Assembly: GCF_019443125.1 (NCBI RefSeq)
Contig: NZ_JAHYXK010000004.1
Coordinates: forward strand, 302,703 to 366,702
Source of the DNA: Pontibacter aydingkolensis
GTDB taxonomy: Bacteria; Bacteroidota; Bacteroidia; Cytophagales; Hymenobacteraceae
DNA: 64,000 bases
Reading direction: 5' to 3'
Each line of letters opens with the position of its first letter. The stretch's first letter is position 1. The translations under genes and the position numbers were made by a program. This document shows positions 21,318 through 31,123 of the stretch, piece after piece. The notes below the pieces were generated by a model. It had not been told where the DNA came from and searched no databases. It saw only the letters and a program-made list of their open reading frames with translations.

Positions 21318-23012
21318 TTATTGAGGTGAGCTAAACCACATTTCTTTTGTATGGTAATTGGTTTCAAGACCTCCGATTGTTCTTAGAGCCTCGATGTTCC
21401 ATACATATTCCGAATTGTATCTAGGGCGCACTCTGTAAGCAGGCTTGCCCCCGTTAGTGCTGTAAAACTGTAGACCAGCATCTGTCGGCAATATGAATCC
21501 ACGGAACACATTGTCGCTTGCATCATTATCAATCTCATCATAAGATCCGCCGCTTTCGTTGCCTGTGTAGTGGTATCGTCTCAGGTCAGTCCATGTCTCT
21601 ACAAAGCCCCATGCCCATTGTGCCACATACTTCTGCAGCATAATATGAGAAAGAGTTAAATTAGCTTCTGCAGCCGGTATCAGCTTTGTATTTGCCATAT
21701 AAGCCGCTCTTCTCTGATCAAAAACAGTCCTTTCTGTAGCAGATGCATAGGCACGCACAAAATCCATGTGCGCATTTACACCTTTTTTGTAGGCTTCAAG
21801 CGCTACTCCTTTAGCTCCACTCTTATAAGCCGCTTCAGCTTTGATAAACTGCATCTGCGCGTATGTCATTATCGGGAATCTGGCAGCATTCTGGAATAAG
21901 TACTTGCCTTGCGCAGTAGCGTTTGCCGCCCCCGCATCCGATGTTGTGCCATACAGGTTATAAGGACGTTGTGCGGTAACTGTATACTCTGCCACACCTC
22001 CATAACCTACTCCTCTGTATTCACCATCTGCAGCAGGAGATAGCATAACCGGTAAACGAGGGTCTTTTAGGTGTTGTGCTGTAAACACAGGGTCTTTAAT
22101 GTTTGGTACTGCTACTTCAGTAACCGGATCTACTGTAGCGTCGCGTAATACTGGGTTAGTACCATCCAATAAGCCAACTATAAACTTAGACTGCCTTACA
22201 TTCGGGCTTATCAGGTTTCCGCGCATTGGGCCCCAAAAGTTAGCATCCCCAGATACGGCACCGTTAAAGCGAATAGTAGCATCATCTGCGTTGCTTGCAA
22301 GCGACTTGTCTACATACTCAATAACTTTTGCCGGATTGTAATTAGGCTTGTTTGACAAATGGTGCGCATTAATGGCAAGTACACCATAGGTAAACTTCTC
22401 CCACTTTGCTACATTGCCACCAAACATCAGGTCACCCTCTGCGAGTTTTGAATTTGGATGTGGTTCTGCCTTGTGCTTCTCAAAATAAGTAAGCGCAAGT
22501 TCTGCCAGACGCTTCACCTCAGCATAAACTGCCTCCTGGCTATCATAATCAAACGCTGACTTCGTAGGATCAAAAGCTTGCGACATAATAATCTCGCCAT
22601 GATAATCAGTGGTTAGCTGCCAGTTAAATGCCTGAAGCGCATAACCGATGGCCACAAAGTCCCACTTCTTCTCTTCCTCAGCCTTCTTGATCATATTTAC
22701 AAGGTTGAGGCCTGAAGTATAGTAAGTAGACCTCCAGATCTGGCCGGCTGCGTCGCTGCCTGGTGCGTAACCATGGCGGTCCCAGGTAATGTCAGCAGCC
22801 TGACCGTGCCAGTTGGCAGTATATTTACCTAAATATCGCCCGTCAAATTGTATGCCTAGTGCCATCTCTGTTAAGATCGGAGACATGTACAGGTGCGGCA
22901 TTACCATCTGGTCAGGCCCGTTAGGATTTGTGTTTACATCTAAATAGCTCTCGCAACCTGAGAAAGTAAACAGGCTGGCAGCCATAAGTGCTGTATATAT
23001 AATCTTTTTCAT
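21318..23012 (-). CDS. SusD/RagB-family outer-membrane lipoprotein (first pair)
   Basis: A 564-residue lipoprotein with lipobox FSGC (Cys near 19) followed by DVNTNPNGPDQM, the start typical of the SusD-like (SusD_2) family. The helical TPR-like core runs through the middle (YALQAFNWQLTTDYHGEIIMSQAF near 130) and the C-terminus has the usual aromatic-rich tail. SusD proteins cap the SusC transporter and grip the ligand on the cell surface. It starts 11 bases after SusC. The ligand is unknown; neighbours suggest a wall-derived oligosaccharide or peptide. Confidence 0.92.
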   Translation of the reverse strand: MKKIIYTALMAASLFTFSGCESYLDVNTNPNGPDQMVMPHLYMSPILTEMALGIQFDGRYLGKYTANWHGQAADITWDRHGYAPGSDAAGQIWRSTYYTSGLNLVNMIKKAEEEKKWDFVAIGYALQAFNWQLTTDYHGEIIMSQAFDPTKSAFDYDSQEAVYAEVKRLAELALTYFEKHKAEPHPNSKLAEGDLMFGGNVAKWEKFTYGVLAINAHHLSNKPNYNPAKVIEYVDKSLASNADDATIRFNGAVSGDANFWGPMRGNLISPNVRQSKFIVGLLDGTNPVLRDATVDPVTEVAVPNIKDPVFTAQHLKDPRLPVMLSPAADGEYRGVGYGGVAEYTVTAQRPYNLYGTTSDAGAANATAQGKYLFQNAARFPIMTYAQMQFIKAEAAYKSGAKGVALEAYKKGVNAHMDFVRAYASATERTVFDQRRAAYMANTKLIPAAEANLTLSHIMLQKYVAQWAWGFVETWTDLRRYHYTGNESGGSYDEIDNDASDNVFRGFILPTDAGLQFYSTNGGKPAYRVRPRYNSEYVWNIEALRTIGGLETNYHTKEMWFSSPQ

Positions 23013-23023
23013 TCTTTTAATGC

Positions 23024-26000
23024 TTAGAATCCAACGTTAATTCCAAAGTTCAGGCCCATCGGCATCGGAAGGTTACCATAATCAAATCCAAATCCGCCGC
23101 TACCACCTGTTGCAAGGCTTGTCGCACTGCCCACAGGGTCAAGACCAGAGTAGTTTGTTACAAGGAACAGGTCAGTACCAGTTACAAATACACTTGCAGT
23201 TTTAGCAACTCTTGTTCTTTGCAGTAAAGATGAAGGGAGAGTATAGCGCAATGTTACATCACGCAGACGCAACCAGTTTACATCTTTCTCGATATAATCG
23301 ATCTCACCGGAAGTAGCAGTATAGAAGTTAGAATCCCATGCCGGATTAATTACAATATTGTTTTTTGTCGGATTATCAGAGTTCTCTAAACCGTCTTTCA
23401 ATATGCCTTCGTAAACTCTTGACTGGAAACGATCAAGTGTTCTCGTACTAAGGCCACGTACTGTTAAGAAGTGCTCAGTAGCATTAAATACATCACCGCC
23501 TTTTCTAAGCTCGAACAAGAAGTTAAGTGATAGATTCTTGTATGTGAAGGTGTTTGTTAAACCCATCATGAAATCTGGTGTTCTGTCACCAATAACTTTC
23601 CACTCAGACAAGTCTCTCAGCGGATAACCTGTTGAAGGGTTTATCAGAACTTGTCCTTTTTCGTTACGCAGGTAATCGAATCCGGTAAAGGAGTTAACAG
23701 GACCACCTACTCTTGCGCCGTTTCTTACGTTGTTATACAACCAGGTATCAGAGTTATAATATTCTGGTACAGATGATGGCAGCTTAACAAGCTCAGAGTA
23801 ATTGTGGCTATAGTTTGCCAGAACATTCCAGGCAAAATCCTGCGTAGCAACAGGAGTGGCATTTAGCTGTATTTCAAAGCCTCCTGTTTCTATCTCACCA
23901 GCATTAAAGGTTTTAAGTACATAGCCTGTGCCATAGCTCAAGCGCATATTACGTACAATCTGGTCTCTGGAAACTTTCTTGAAGTATGCCATGTCCAGCC
24001 CAAGGCGATCGTTGAAGAACTTGAATTCTGCACCTACCTCATAAGATGTGGTCATTTCTGGAACAAGATTTTCGCTTGGGCCATTGAATGCAAGACCAAA
24101 ACCGCCACCAGTTGTGTTTCTTGGCTCGTGCCATGGTTTAAGCATGTACGGAGCAGCGTCTTTACCAACCTGTGCAATAGAGCCTCTCAACTTACCATAA
24201 GAAAGTACATCTTTGATACCATTTAGTGGCTCAAGTTCTGTAAAGATAAAGCTCAAACCAGCTGATGGATAGAAGAAAGAGTTGTTATCCTTTGGCAATG
24301 TTGAGGTCCAGTCGTTACGACCTGTCAGGTTCAGGTAAAGCATACCATTGTAACCAATGTTCAGGCTGCTGAATGCACCAACCAGGCGTCTCTGTGTTAA
24401 TCTGTTTCTGCCTCTGTTCGTAGTAGGGTCAGTGTTCTCTATCGAATAAAGGTCAGGAGCCAGGAACCTGGTGCCTTGCACAGACTGCACATAGTTGTTC
24501 TGGTCGTTTATCGCACTACCTATTTTAAAGTCAGTTGTTAACTTATCATTCAGGAATGAGTGCGTTAACTGTGCATAATACTGTATATTGATGTTTCTGT
24601 CGTTGTCTAAGCTCTGGTCAAAAATACCACCAGTCGAGCCCGACAGCCTTGACTCCGGATGACGAACCTGGGTGATCTTATTTGTATAATAGTCGTAACC
24701 AACGTTACCTACGAATCTAAACCAGCTTATCGGCTCAATTATAACCTTTGCATTGGTAATATAGCGGTCGTTTGCTGAGTTGATGGAGTTCATGTTCACA
24801 TTAAAGAACGGATTCTCCAGTTCAGTTGCGGATGTAGAGAAACGTCTTCTGTTACCATTATCATCCATGTATGCGCTTGCATCATCGTTTGCAGGCCAGG
24901 CAAGCAAACCGAGCATCGGACCACCACTTATATTGAACACTGACTGCACATCAGACTTAGCATAGGCTACAGAGATATCTGTAGAGATGTATTTGTTAAG
25001 CTTAGATGTAAGGGCTGTAGTTAAGTTGAACTTCTGCTGTCCCGCATTCGGAATAAAAGAGCCTGCATCTGTGTAGGACGCTGCTATACGATACGTAGAG
25101 TTATCGTTACCTCCAGACACCGCCAGGTTATGCTTCTGGCTGTTGCTTGTCTGAAAGAAATTTCTCACGTTATCATAAAGAACATCTTCAGAGGTATAAG
25201 GCTCTCCAAAGTATGTAGTGATTGCATTACCTTCGTCAGATACGCCTTCAACACCTCTGCCATAGATGCGCTGAACTACCGGGTATTTTACAATGCGGTC
25301 AGTCCTGAAACTGTTGCTGTAGTTTATTTGCACAGCTCCTGCCTTACCTCTTTTGGTAGTAATTACAATCGCACCAGAGGCTGCATCAATACCATAAAGC
25401 GCAGATGCCTCAGGGCCCTTTAGCACAGTAATTGTCTCGATATCCTCCGGGTTAATGTCAGCACCACGGTTTCCGTAATCAACACCACGGTTATCAAGCG
25501 CGTTGCCCCCGGCAAAATTACCCGTGTTAAATGTGTTGTTGCTGATTGGCAAATTATCAATCACATAAAGCGGTTGATTGCTTCCGCTAAGTGAGCTTAC
25601 GCCTCTTATCATTACAGACACTGAAGAGCCTGGCATACCTGAAGTACTTGATACTTCCACACCGGCTACACGCCCTGCCAATGCATTGGCAAAGTTTTCG
25701 CGCTGCGTTTCAGCAACAGATGCACCCTTAACCTCGGTTACAGCATAAGGCAGGGCCTTCTTTTCTGTTTTTATACCCAGGGCCGTTACAACAACCTCAC
25801 TTAAGGCCTGAGAATTTGCTTGCAATGCAACATCGATAGTCGAAGACTCACCTACTTTACGCTCAGTTGTCTTCATGCCAATAAACCTGAATACCAGCAC
25901 GTCAGTAGGCGCAGCGGTAATAGAGTAGCTACCGGTGGCATCAGTTACGGTTCCACGGCTCTGCCCTTTTACCGCAATGGAAACACCCGGAAGCTTGAAA

Positions 26001-26113
26001 TTGTCTTCAGCAGATGTTACCGTACCAGTTATTGTCTTGCTTTGGGCAAAACTCTGGTAATGAAACAGGAGAAAGAAAATCCCCCATAAAAGACATCGTA
26101 CACTTTTCTTCAT
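23024..26113 (-). CDS. SusC/RagA TonB-dependent outer-membrane transporter (first pair)
   Basis: A 1029-residue protein: signal peptide (about 1-23), carboxypeptidase-like regulatory domain (ITGTVTSAEDNFKLPGVSI, about 28-105), TonB plug (ASVAETQRENFANALAGRVAGVE near 130, with VLKGPEASALYGIDAASGAIVITTKRG near 232) and a long beta-barrel ending in GLNFGINVGF. These transporters import large oligomers in a TonB-driven way. It heads the SusC-SusD-DUF4397 operon. The 3.1-kb gene has no copy of AAGTATA, unlike most genes here, which suggests a different history or stronger protein-level constraint. Confidence 0.94.
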   Translation of the reverse strand: MKKSVRCLLWGIFFLLFHYQSFAQSKTITGTVTSAEDNFKLPGVSIAVKGQSRGTVTDATGSYSITAAPTDVLVFRFIGMKTTERKVGESSTIDVALQANSQALSEVVVTALGIKTEKKALPYAVTEVKGASVAETQRENFANALAGRVAGVEVSSTSGMPGSSVSVMIRGVSSLSGSNQPLYVIDNLPISNNTFNTGNFAGGNALDNRGVDYGNRGADINPEDIETITVLKGPEASALYGIDAASGAIVITTKRGKAGAVQINYSNSFRTDRIVKYPVVQRIYGRGVEGVSDEGNAITTYFGEPYTSEDVLYDNVRNFFQTSNSQKHNLAVSGGNDNSTYRIAASYTDAGSFIPNAGQQKFNLTTALTSKLNKYISTDISVAYAKSDVQSVFNISGGPMLGLLAWPANDDASAYMDDNGNRRRFSTSATELENPFFNVNMNSINSANDRYITNAKVIIEPISWFRFVGNVGYDYYTNKITQVRHPESRLSGSTGGIFDQSLDNDRNINIQYYAQLTHSFLNDKLTTDFKIGSAINDQNNYVQSVQGTRFLAPDLYSIENTDPTTNRGRNRLTQRRLVGAFSSLNIGYNGMLYLNLTGRNDWTSTLPKDNNSFFYPSAGLSFIFTELEPLNGIKDVLSYGKLRGSIAQVGKDAAPYMLKPWHEPRNTTGGGFGLAFNGPSENLVPEMTTSYEVGAEFKFFNDRLGLDMAYFKKVSRDQIVRNMRLSYGTGYVLKTFNAGEIETGGFEIQLNATPVATQDFAWNVLANYSHNYSELVKLPSSVPEYYNSDTWLYNNVRNGARVGGPVNSFTGFDYLRNEKGQVLINPSTGYPLRDLSEWKVIGDRTPDFMMGLTNTFTYKNLSLNFLFELRKGGDVFNATEHFLTVRGLSTRTLDRFQSRVYEGILKDGLENSDNPTKNNIVINPAWDSNFYTATSGEIDYIEKDVNWLRLRDVTLRYTLPSSLLQRTRVAKTASVFVTGTDLFLVTNYSGLDPVGSATSLATGGSGGFGFDYGNLPMPMGLNFGINVGF

Positions 26114-27298
26114 AAGAACTTAGCTAATGGTTTAATATTACAGAGTTAATTCATTTACTCAGAAAGATGGCGATAAACCTGCTTTCTGCTTATCTGGAGT
26201 CAAGATTCTACCTTTTTCACCTTCGGTAAATAATACAAACAATCCCAAAAAGTGCTTAATCCTGATATTGCTATTGTATAATTTCTCATGTAACTACATG
26301 CATTTTAAAAACTTAACCTTTCCAAAGATTGCAATACCTTTTTATTTAAGTATTCCTTTATAGCATTCAGAATATGTATTAAAACTAAACAAATTTGTCA
26401 AAACTCCAATCAGGTTGTTGCCATTATTTTTACCAAATAAGACTAAACCCGCAAATATGCATACAAACCCTTTTAGTTATGCCAGTGACAGGCATACTTG
26501 TTATTTCATGCATAACAAGCACACACAAGCTTTTAAAAGGAAATTTTTTATTTGATTTGATACTAACAACTCCACATAGCAACAGGCTTTAACTTAATTG
26601 TTTTAACATGATTTGCCGTTTTTTTGCTGCTTTTAATTAACCTTTTATTACAAGGAGTTTAAGTTTTCTTTCGACTCGCTTTAACCAAAACGTATGGATT
26701 CCCTTCCTTACTGTGGATCAGGATACATAATAAAGTCATGCTGCTCCTATTCCTAACCTTTTGGAGGATGCGACTTCCTAAGACAGCTACCCACAATTTA
26801 ACAAACTTTGATTTGTTCTATTTCAACAAAAGAACCAATCCTTGTTTCACATCAGGTTAATGTAATAACTTTGATTGTAAACCAATACACATGGAGCTCG
26901 AAAGGATAGCAGGAGGACAACAAATTTCAAAGTATGATCTCTAAGCTGCATGTGCTGCCAAATCTTTAAAACATAAGCTGATCTAATCACTGTATCGCAA
27001 ACAGTGACTTAATTTGCTGCCGTACTTTAAAAATTTCGTAATAAAGAGTCTTGCTGTGCAGGCTTTATCCTTTTTATAAACTTGATCTGCTTCTTAAAGG
27101 GAGTGAATAGAAAAGGTGCTCAATTTCAGAGCGATCTGAGGTAGTAATTCTGTTATCAGTTTATGATAATCTACTCCTAACTGTGCCCTTACAAAACTAA
27201 AGTGCAAATATTGGTTTTAGGCTGGTGTTACACAATAGCAATGACTCATCACAGGCACTATTATCTTTATTTCGGATTCTGAATCTGGAATGGCTACC
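26114..27298. other. 1.2-kb intergenic region without a recognisable gene
   Basis: Between SusC (minus) and ligD (minus). The DNA is A/T rich with stops in all frames; the longest readings have no family features. It must hold the promoter of the SusCD operon but no full -33/-7 pair is clear. No tRNA, hairpin terminator or AAGTATA copy is seen. Confidence 0.6.
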
Positions 27299-29824
27299 TT
27301 ATTTCAACCTTTCAATACAGCTTTCCATGTCTATACCGCTGCCTAACACCTCTTTAAACAGGTCTCCTTTTTTCTTTATGCGCGCAGGAACAGACTTTAA
27401 CGTAAATTCTCCTGGCAACAAACCAGCCTTAACTTCATTCCAGTTCAAGGGAGTAGAAACTGTAGCTTCCGCTTTTGGACGTACAGTATAGGCTGCCGCA
27501 ATAGTCTGTCCGATGGCATTCTGCATATAATCAAGGTATACTTGTTTGCGCCGCTCTTTGGGCTTACGCTCCAGGCTGGTAAGCTTTGGCAGCTTTTCGT
27601 GCACAAGCCGGGATACTATATGTGCGAAACTACGGGCCTGTTCAAAAGTATACTTGGCAGCGAGGGGTACAAAAATGTGCATGCCCGTTGCACCAGATGT
27701 TTTACAGTATGCAGCCGCACCTGCTTTATCCAGCACTTCTTTCGTAGTTAAAGCTACCTCCACCACATCGTCATAAGTATTTTCTCCGGGGTCCAGATCA
27801 ATAATCATATAGTCGGGTTTATCGAGGTTGGTAATGCGCGAGCTCCATGGGTTTAGCTGTATACAACCCAAATTGTTCATGTAGGCCAGCGTTGCCTTAT
27901 TATCGCATACCAGGTACTCCACCATCTCACCAGTAGATTCTGCTTTTAATTTTATCGTTCTTACCCAATCAGGGGCATGAGTTACATCTTTCTGGAAAAA
28001 ACCTGGTTTGGTAATGCCCCCAGGATTACGGAAAAGTGACTGTGGCCTATCTTGCAGGTACGGTACGATGATGTCGCCTATACTTTGGTAATAGTCTATC
28101 ATATCTCCTTTGGTGATATGTTCGGCTGACCAGTAAAATTTTTCAAGACTTGTTAGTGGTACCTCCTGGTCTTCAATAAGGCGTGTAGTACTCTTTTTGA
28201 CTTTTGAGGTTGCAGAGGCTGATCGCTTTTTGGGTTTGGGTTCTTGCTCAGCTTCATTAACCGCATCCGAAGTATGCATAGCCGATTCGCGCACTACATC
28301 ACGGGCATCCTTATCCTCGCGCAAGCCTTCGTAAATGGCTTGCCGCATAATTCCGTCAGAGGTCCATTCAGCGAAAGTGATCTCGGCAACCAGTTCTGGT
28401 TTAACCCAGGTGGCAGGCGCGTTTGGTTTAACCTTGTCAGAAAATGGTGACTCCGTCTGTTTCAGCGGATCTAGTTTAGCCTTGAGTGCCTCCAAAGATT
28501 TGCTGTTAAACCCGCTGCCACTTTGCCCTACATAGGTAAATTCACCGTGCTCATAAACTCCCAGCAACAATGCTCCGATATGTTTCCGCTTTCCTTTTGG
28601 TTCAGTAAATCCTCCTATCACAGCTTCCTGGCGTAAGTGTGTTTTGATTTTAAGCCATTCGCTGCTACGCTTGCCATCACGATAAGGGCTGTCCGCTTTT
28701 TTGGCCATGATGCCTTCTATTTGCTTGCGCTGCGCCTCTTTGAAAAAATCCTTACCACGGCCTACTACATGGTCGGAATACCGGATAGCCGGCAGTTCCT
28801 CTTGCAGCAGTTTGTCCAGCATCTGTTTGCGCTCCAGCAAAGGTAATTCGCGGAGGTCTTTATCGTTCAGGTACAGCAAATCGAACACATAAAAGTATAA
28901 ATGTTCTGAGGGCGTGTTCTGGTAGTTCTGCAGCTGCTGAAACGTGGCATAGCCTTCATCATTCAGCACGACAATCTCTCCATCCAATACAGCCTCCTCC
29001 CCCAACTGCTGCAGGCTGTCAACTATGGGTTTATACTTGTCTCCAAACGATTTGCTGTTGCGGGAATATAGCTCTACCTGCCCGTTGTTTACCTCTGCTA
29101 TTGCCCGGTAACCGTCCCACTTAATCTCAAAAACCCAATCTTCACTGTCAAAAGGCGCATCCGTCAGTTTGGCCATCATGGGCACAATGGCATGCGGCAT
29201 GTCACCAGTCTTGGCAGTTGCTTTTGCTTTAGGTTTCTTTGCTGCAGTTTTTTTAGGCTTACCAGGTACAGACTTCTTCGCTGTGCCATCTAAGTAGTCC
29301 TCGCTGTTGTAGATTTCAGAAACTGCGGCCTCATCATCTTTCTTGATCAGGAGCCAGGCACCCTTTTGGCGGCCTTTCATTTTAACCAGCGAGAAATCCC
29401 CGTGTAGTTTCTCTCCCTCCAGCACAAAACTTATACTTCCGCTTTTAAGCCCCTGCAGCAACAGATTCTCACTTTCCTTTGGGTCTTCGGTGTCAGGGGC
29501 ATGGTATGTGCCTTCGTCCCAGATGTCTACGTGGCCTGCGCCGTAGTTACCCTCCGGTATGTCTCCTTCAAAGGTGCGGTATGAGTATGGGTGATCTTCT
29601 ACCTCCATGGCCAGGCGTTTGTCCGAAGGATTCATGGATGGACCTTTGGGTACTGCCCAACTCTTGAGTACGCCCTCCATTTCAAGCCTGAAGTCGTAGT
29701 GCAGGGTAGATGCCTGGTGGCGTTGCACCACAAACCGTAACTGGCCTTTATGCTTTTGCTCCTTACCAGCAGGCTCCGGTGTTTCTCCGAAGTTACGCTT
29801 CTCGTTATACTTGCCTAATCCCAT
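27299..29824 (-). CDS. ligD: ATP-dependent DNA ligase D (LigD)
   Basis: An 841-residue three-domain repair enzyme. Residues about 27-160 are the 3'-phosphoesterase domain (FVVQRHQASTLHYDFRLE). A Lys/Ala-rich linker follows (180-205). Residues about 210-520 are the ATP-dependent ligase with the adenylated lysine K235 in EIKWDGYRA. Residues about 555-830 are the primase/polymerase domain (YMIIDLDPGENTYDD, AAAYCKTSGATGMHIFVPL). The order phosphoesterase-ligase-polymerase is usual for this phylum. With Ku, encoded 173 bases upstream on the same strand, it joins broken DNA ends without homology. The gene is complete and all catalytic motifs look intact. Confidence 0.95.
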   Translation of the reverse strand: MGLGKYNEKRNFGETPEPAGKEQKHKGQLRFVVQRHQASTLHYDFRLEMEGVLKSWAVPKGPSMNPSDKRLAMEVEDHPYSYRTFEGDIPEGNYGAGHVDIWDEGTYHAPDTEDPKESENLLLQGLKSGSISFVLEGEKLHGDFSLVKMKGRQKGAWLLIKKDDEAAVSEIYNSEDYLDGTAKKSVPGKPKKTAAKKPKAKATAKTGDMPHAIVPMMAKLTDAPFDSEDWVFEIKWDGYRAIAEVNNGQVELYSRNSKSFGDKYKPIVDSLQQLGEEAVLDGEIVVLNDEGYATFQQLQNYQNTPSEHLYFYVFDLLYLNDKDLRELPLLERKQMLDKLLQEELPAIRYSDHVVGRGKDFFKEAQRKQIEGIMAKKADSPYRDGKRSSEWLKIKTHLRQEAVIGGFTEPKGKRKHIGALLLGVYEHGEFTYVGQSGSGFNSKSLEALKAKLDPLKQTESPFSDKVKPNAPATWVKPELVAEITFAEWTSDGIMRQAIYEGLREDKDARDVVRESAMHTSDAVNEAEQEPKPKKRSASATSKVKKSTTRLIEDQEVPLTSLEKFYWSAEHITKGDMIDYYQSIGDIIVPYLQDRPQSLFRNPGGITKPGFFQKDVTHAPDWVRTIKLKAESTGEMVEYLVCDNKATLAYMNNLGCIQLNPWSSRITNLDKPDYMIIDLDPGENTYDDVVEVALTTKEVLDKAGAAAYCKTSGATGMHIFVPLAAKYTFEQARSFAHIVSRLVHEKLPKLTSLERKPKERRKQVYLDYMQNAIGQTIAAAYTVRPKAEATVSTPLNWNEVKAGLLPGEFTLKSVPARIKKKGDLFKEVLGSGIDMESCIERLK

Positions 29825-29997
29825 ACTTTGAATTCGTTATTCGTTAACCGTTGTCAGTTATTTTGTGTGGTACTTGTAGTAGTAGCTGGTTTAATGCCCT
29901 GTTCTAATTCATCAGGACGCTGAGATCTTACACTGGTAAGTAGCATACGATGAAAAATTATACCAATCAACGAGCAACGAACAACGATTAACGGTAC

Positions 29998-30786
29998 TCA
30001 AGATGCCCTCATTCTTCGTTGGTCTGAACTTAAGCTGGCTTTGAGCTGTGCCATCAGGTCTTTTGTTTTGGTAGGTACCGCCTCTGTTTTCTTAGAGGCA
30101 GCTTTCTTCTTTTTACCTTTCGCCTTCGACTCAATGGTCTTCATCAGCTTTTCGGTGTAGGTGTCTTTATAGTCGCGGATATCGAACTCGGTAGTAAACT
30201 GGTTTATCAACTCCACGGCCATATCCAGTTGCTGCCCTCCAATATCTACTTTATGTGGCAGGTTCAGTTCGTCCACGTCTTTTACCTCTTCCCCGAACCG
30301 CAGCTTTTGCAGCACCAGGGCATCCCCCATTGGCCTGATAACGGCAAGGTCTTCTTTACCGCGCATCACCACTGTTGCGATACCAACTTTGCCTGTGCGC
30401 CGCATGGCATCACGCAGCAGGCCATAGCCGGTTTTGTTTCCTTTTTCGGGAGCCAGATAGTATGGCTTTTTAAAGTATATTTCGTCAATCTCGCCTTCTT
30501 CCACAAAAGAGTTTAGCTGTATCTGCTGGCTCTTTTCTTCTTCTGCCCTCTCCAGGTCTTCCTCAGTCAACTCCACATACTTATCGTTATACTTGTAGGC
30601 TTTCACAATCTCTTTGTAGGGTACTTCTTCACCGGTTTTCTCGTTCACGCGTTTGTTGCGCACGCGGGCATGGTTACGTCGGTCCAATAAGTCGAAATCG
30701 AGACGGCGCTGTGAGGTGGCGCTATACATTTTGATGGGGATATTCACAAGCCCGAAACCAAGCGAGCCTTTCCAGATCGTTCTCAT
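29998..30786 (-). CDS. ku: Ku protein, NHEJ end-binding factor
   Basis: A 262-residue bacterial Ku. It begins MRTIWKGSLGFGLVNIPIKMYSAT, the family start, and contains RRNHARVRNKRVNEKTGEEV near 37 and YYLAPEKG near 108. After the core (about 1-215) comes a lysine-rich tail (SKAKGKKKKAASKK), which in other Ku proteins helps bind DNA or recruit LigD. It precedes ligD with a 173-base gap containing repeated CAACGAACAACGATTAACG-like units in inverted layout. Ku forms a homodimer ring on DNA ends and recruits LigD. Confidence 0.95.
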   Translation of the reverse strand: MRTIWKGSLGFGLVNIPIKMYSATSQRRLDFDLLDRRNHARVRNKRVNEKTGEEVPYKEIVKAYKYNDKYVELTEEDLERAEEEKSQQIQLNSFVEEGEIDEIYFKKPYYLAPEKGNKTGYGLLRDAMRRTGKVGIATVVMRGKEDLAVIRPMGDALVLQKLRFGEEVKDVDELNLPHKVDIGGQQLDMAVELINQFTTEFDIRDYKDTYTEKLMKTIESKAKGKKKKAASKKTEAVPTKTKDLMAQLKASLSSDQRRMRAS

Positions 30787-31123
30787 AGTTCTAAGTGTTT
30801 AAGGGGTGCGTACAGCTATAAAACGTATTGCAGCTACAATCGTTTTGGGCAGTGTTGATGCGGACTTTTACTTTAAAGGTATAAACAGGCGTTTCCCGAC
30901 TGCATAACTTAGCCTGTGAGAACAACGCTAGAGCGTACTGAAAACCTGATGCATGCACCTTAGTCCCCAACACTTTATTCCGTCTGAAATCCAAAGCAGT
31001 TAATTAGAATAAACTGTTACCTTGTAAGTTGATTTATACTTCAGGCAAAGTATAAGCGCATCAAACAGGTAACCGGTTATACTTTTGTCATTGCAGTAAC
31101 CCGCTCACTTTATTCTAAAACCA
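30787..31123. other. Divergent intergenic region between ku and the MATE gene
   Basis: 337 bases with no gene. It carries three copies of the AAGTATA motif within 50 bases (31,035, 31,048, 31,078) and presumably promoters for both flanking genes, but no clear -33/-7 pair was found. Confidence 0.5.
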
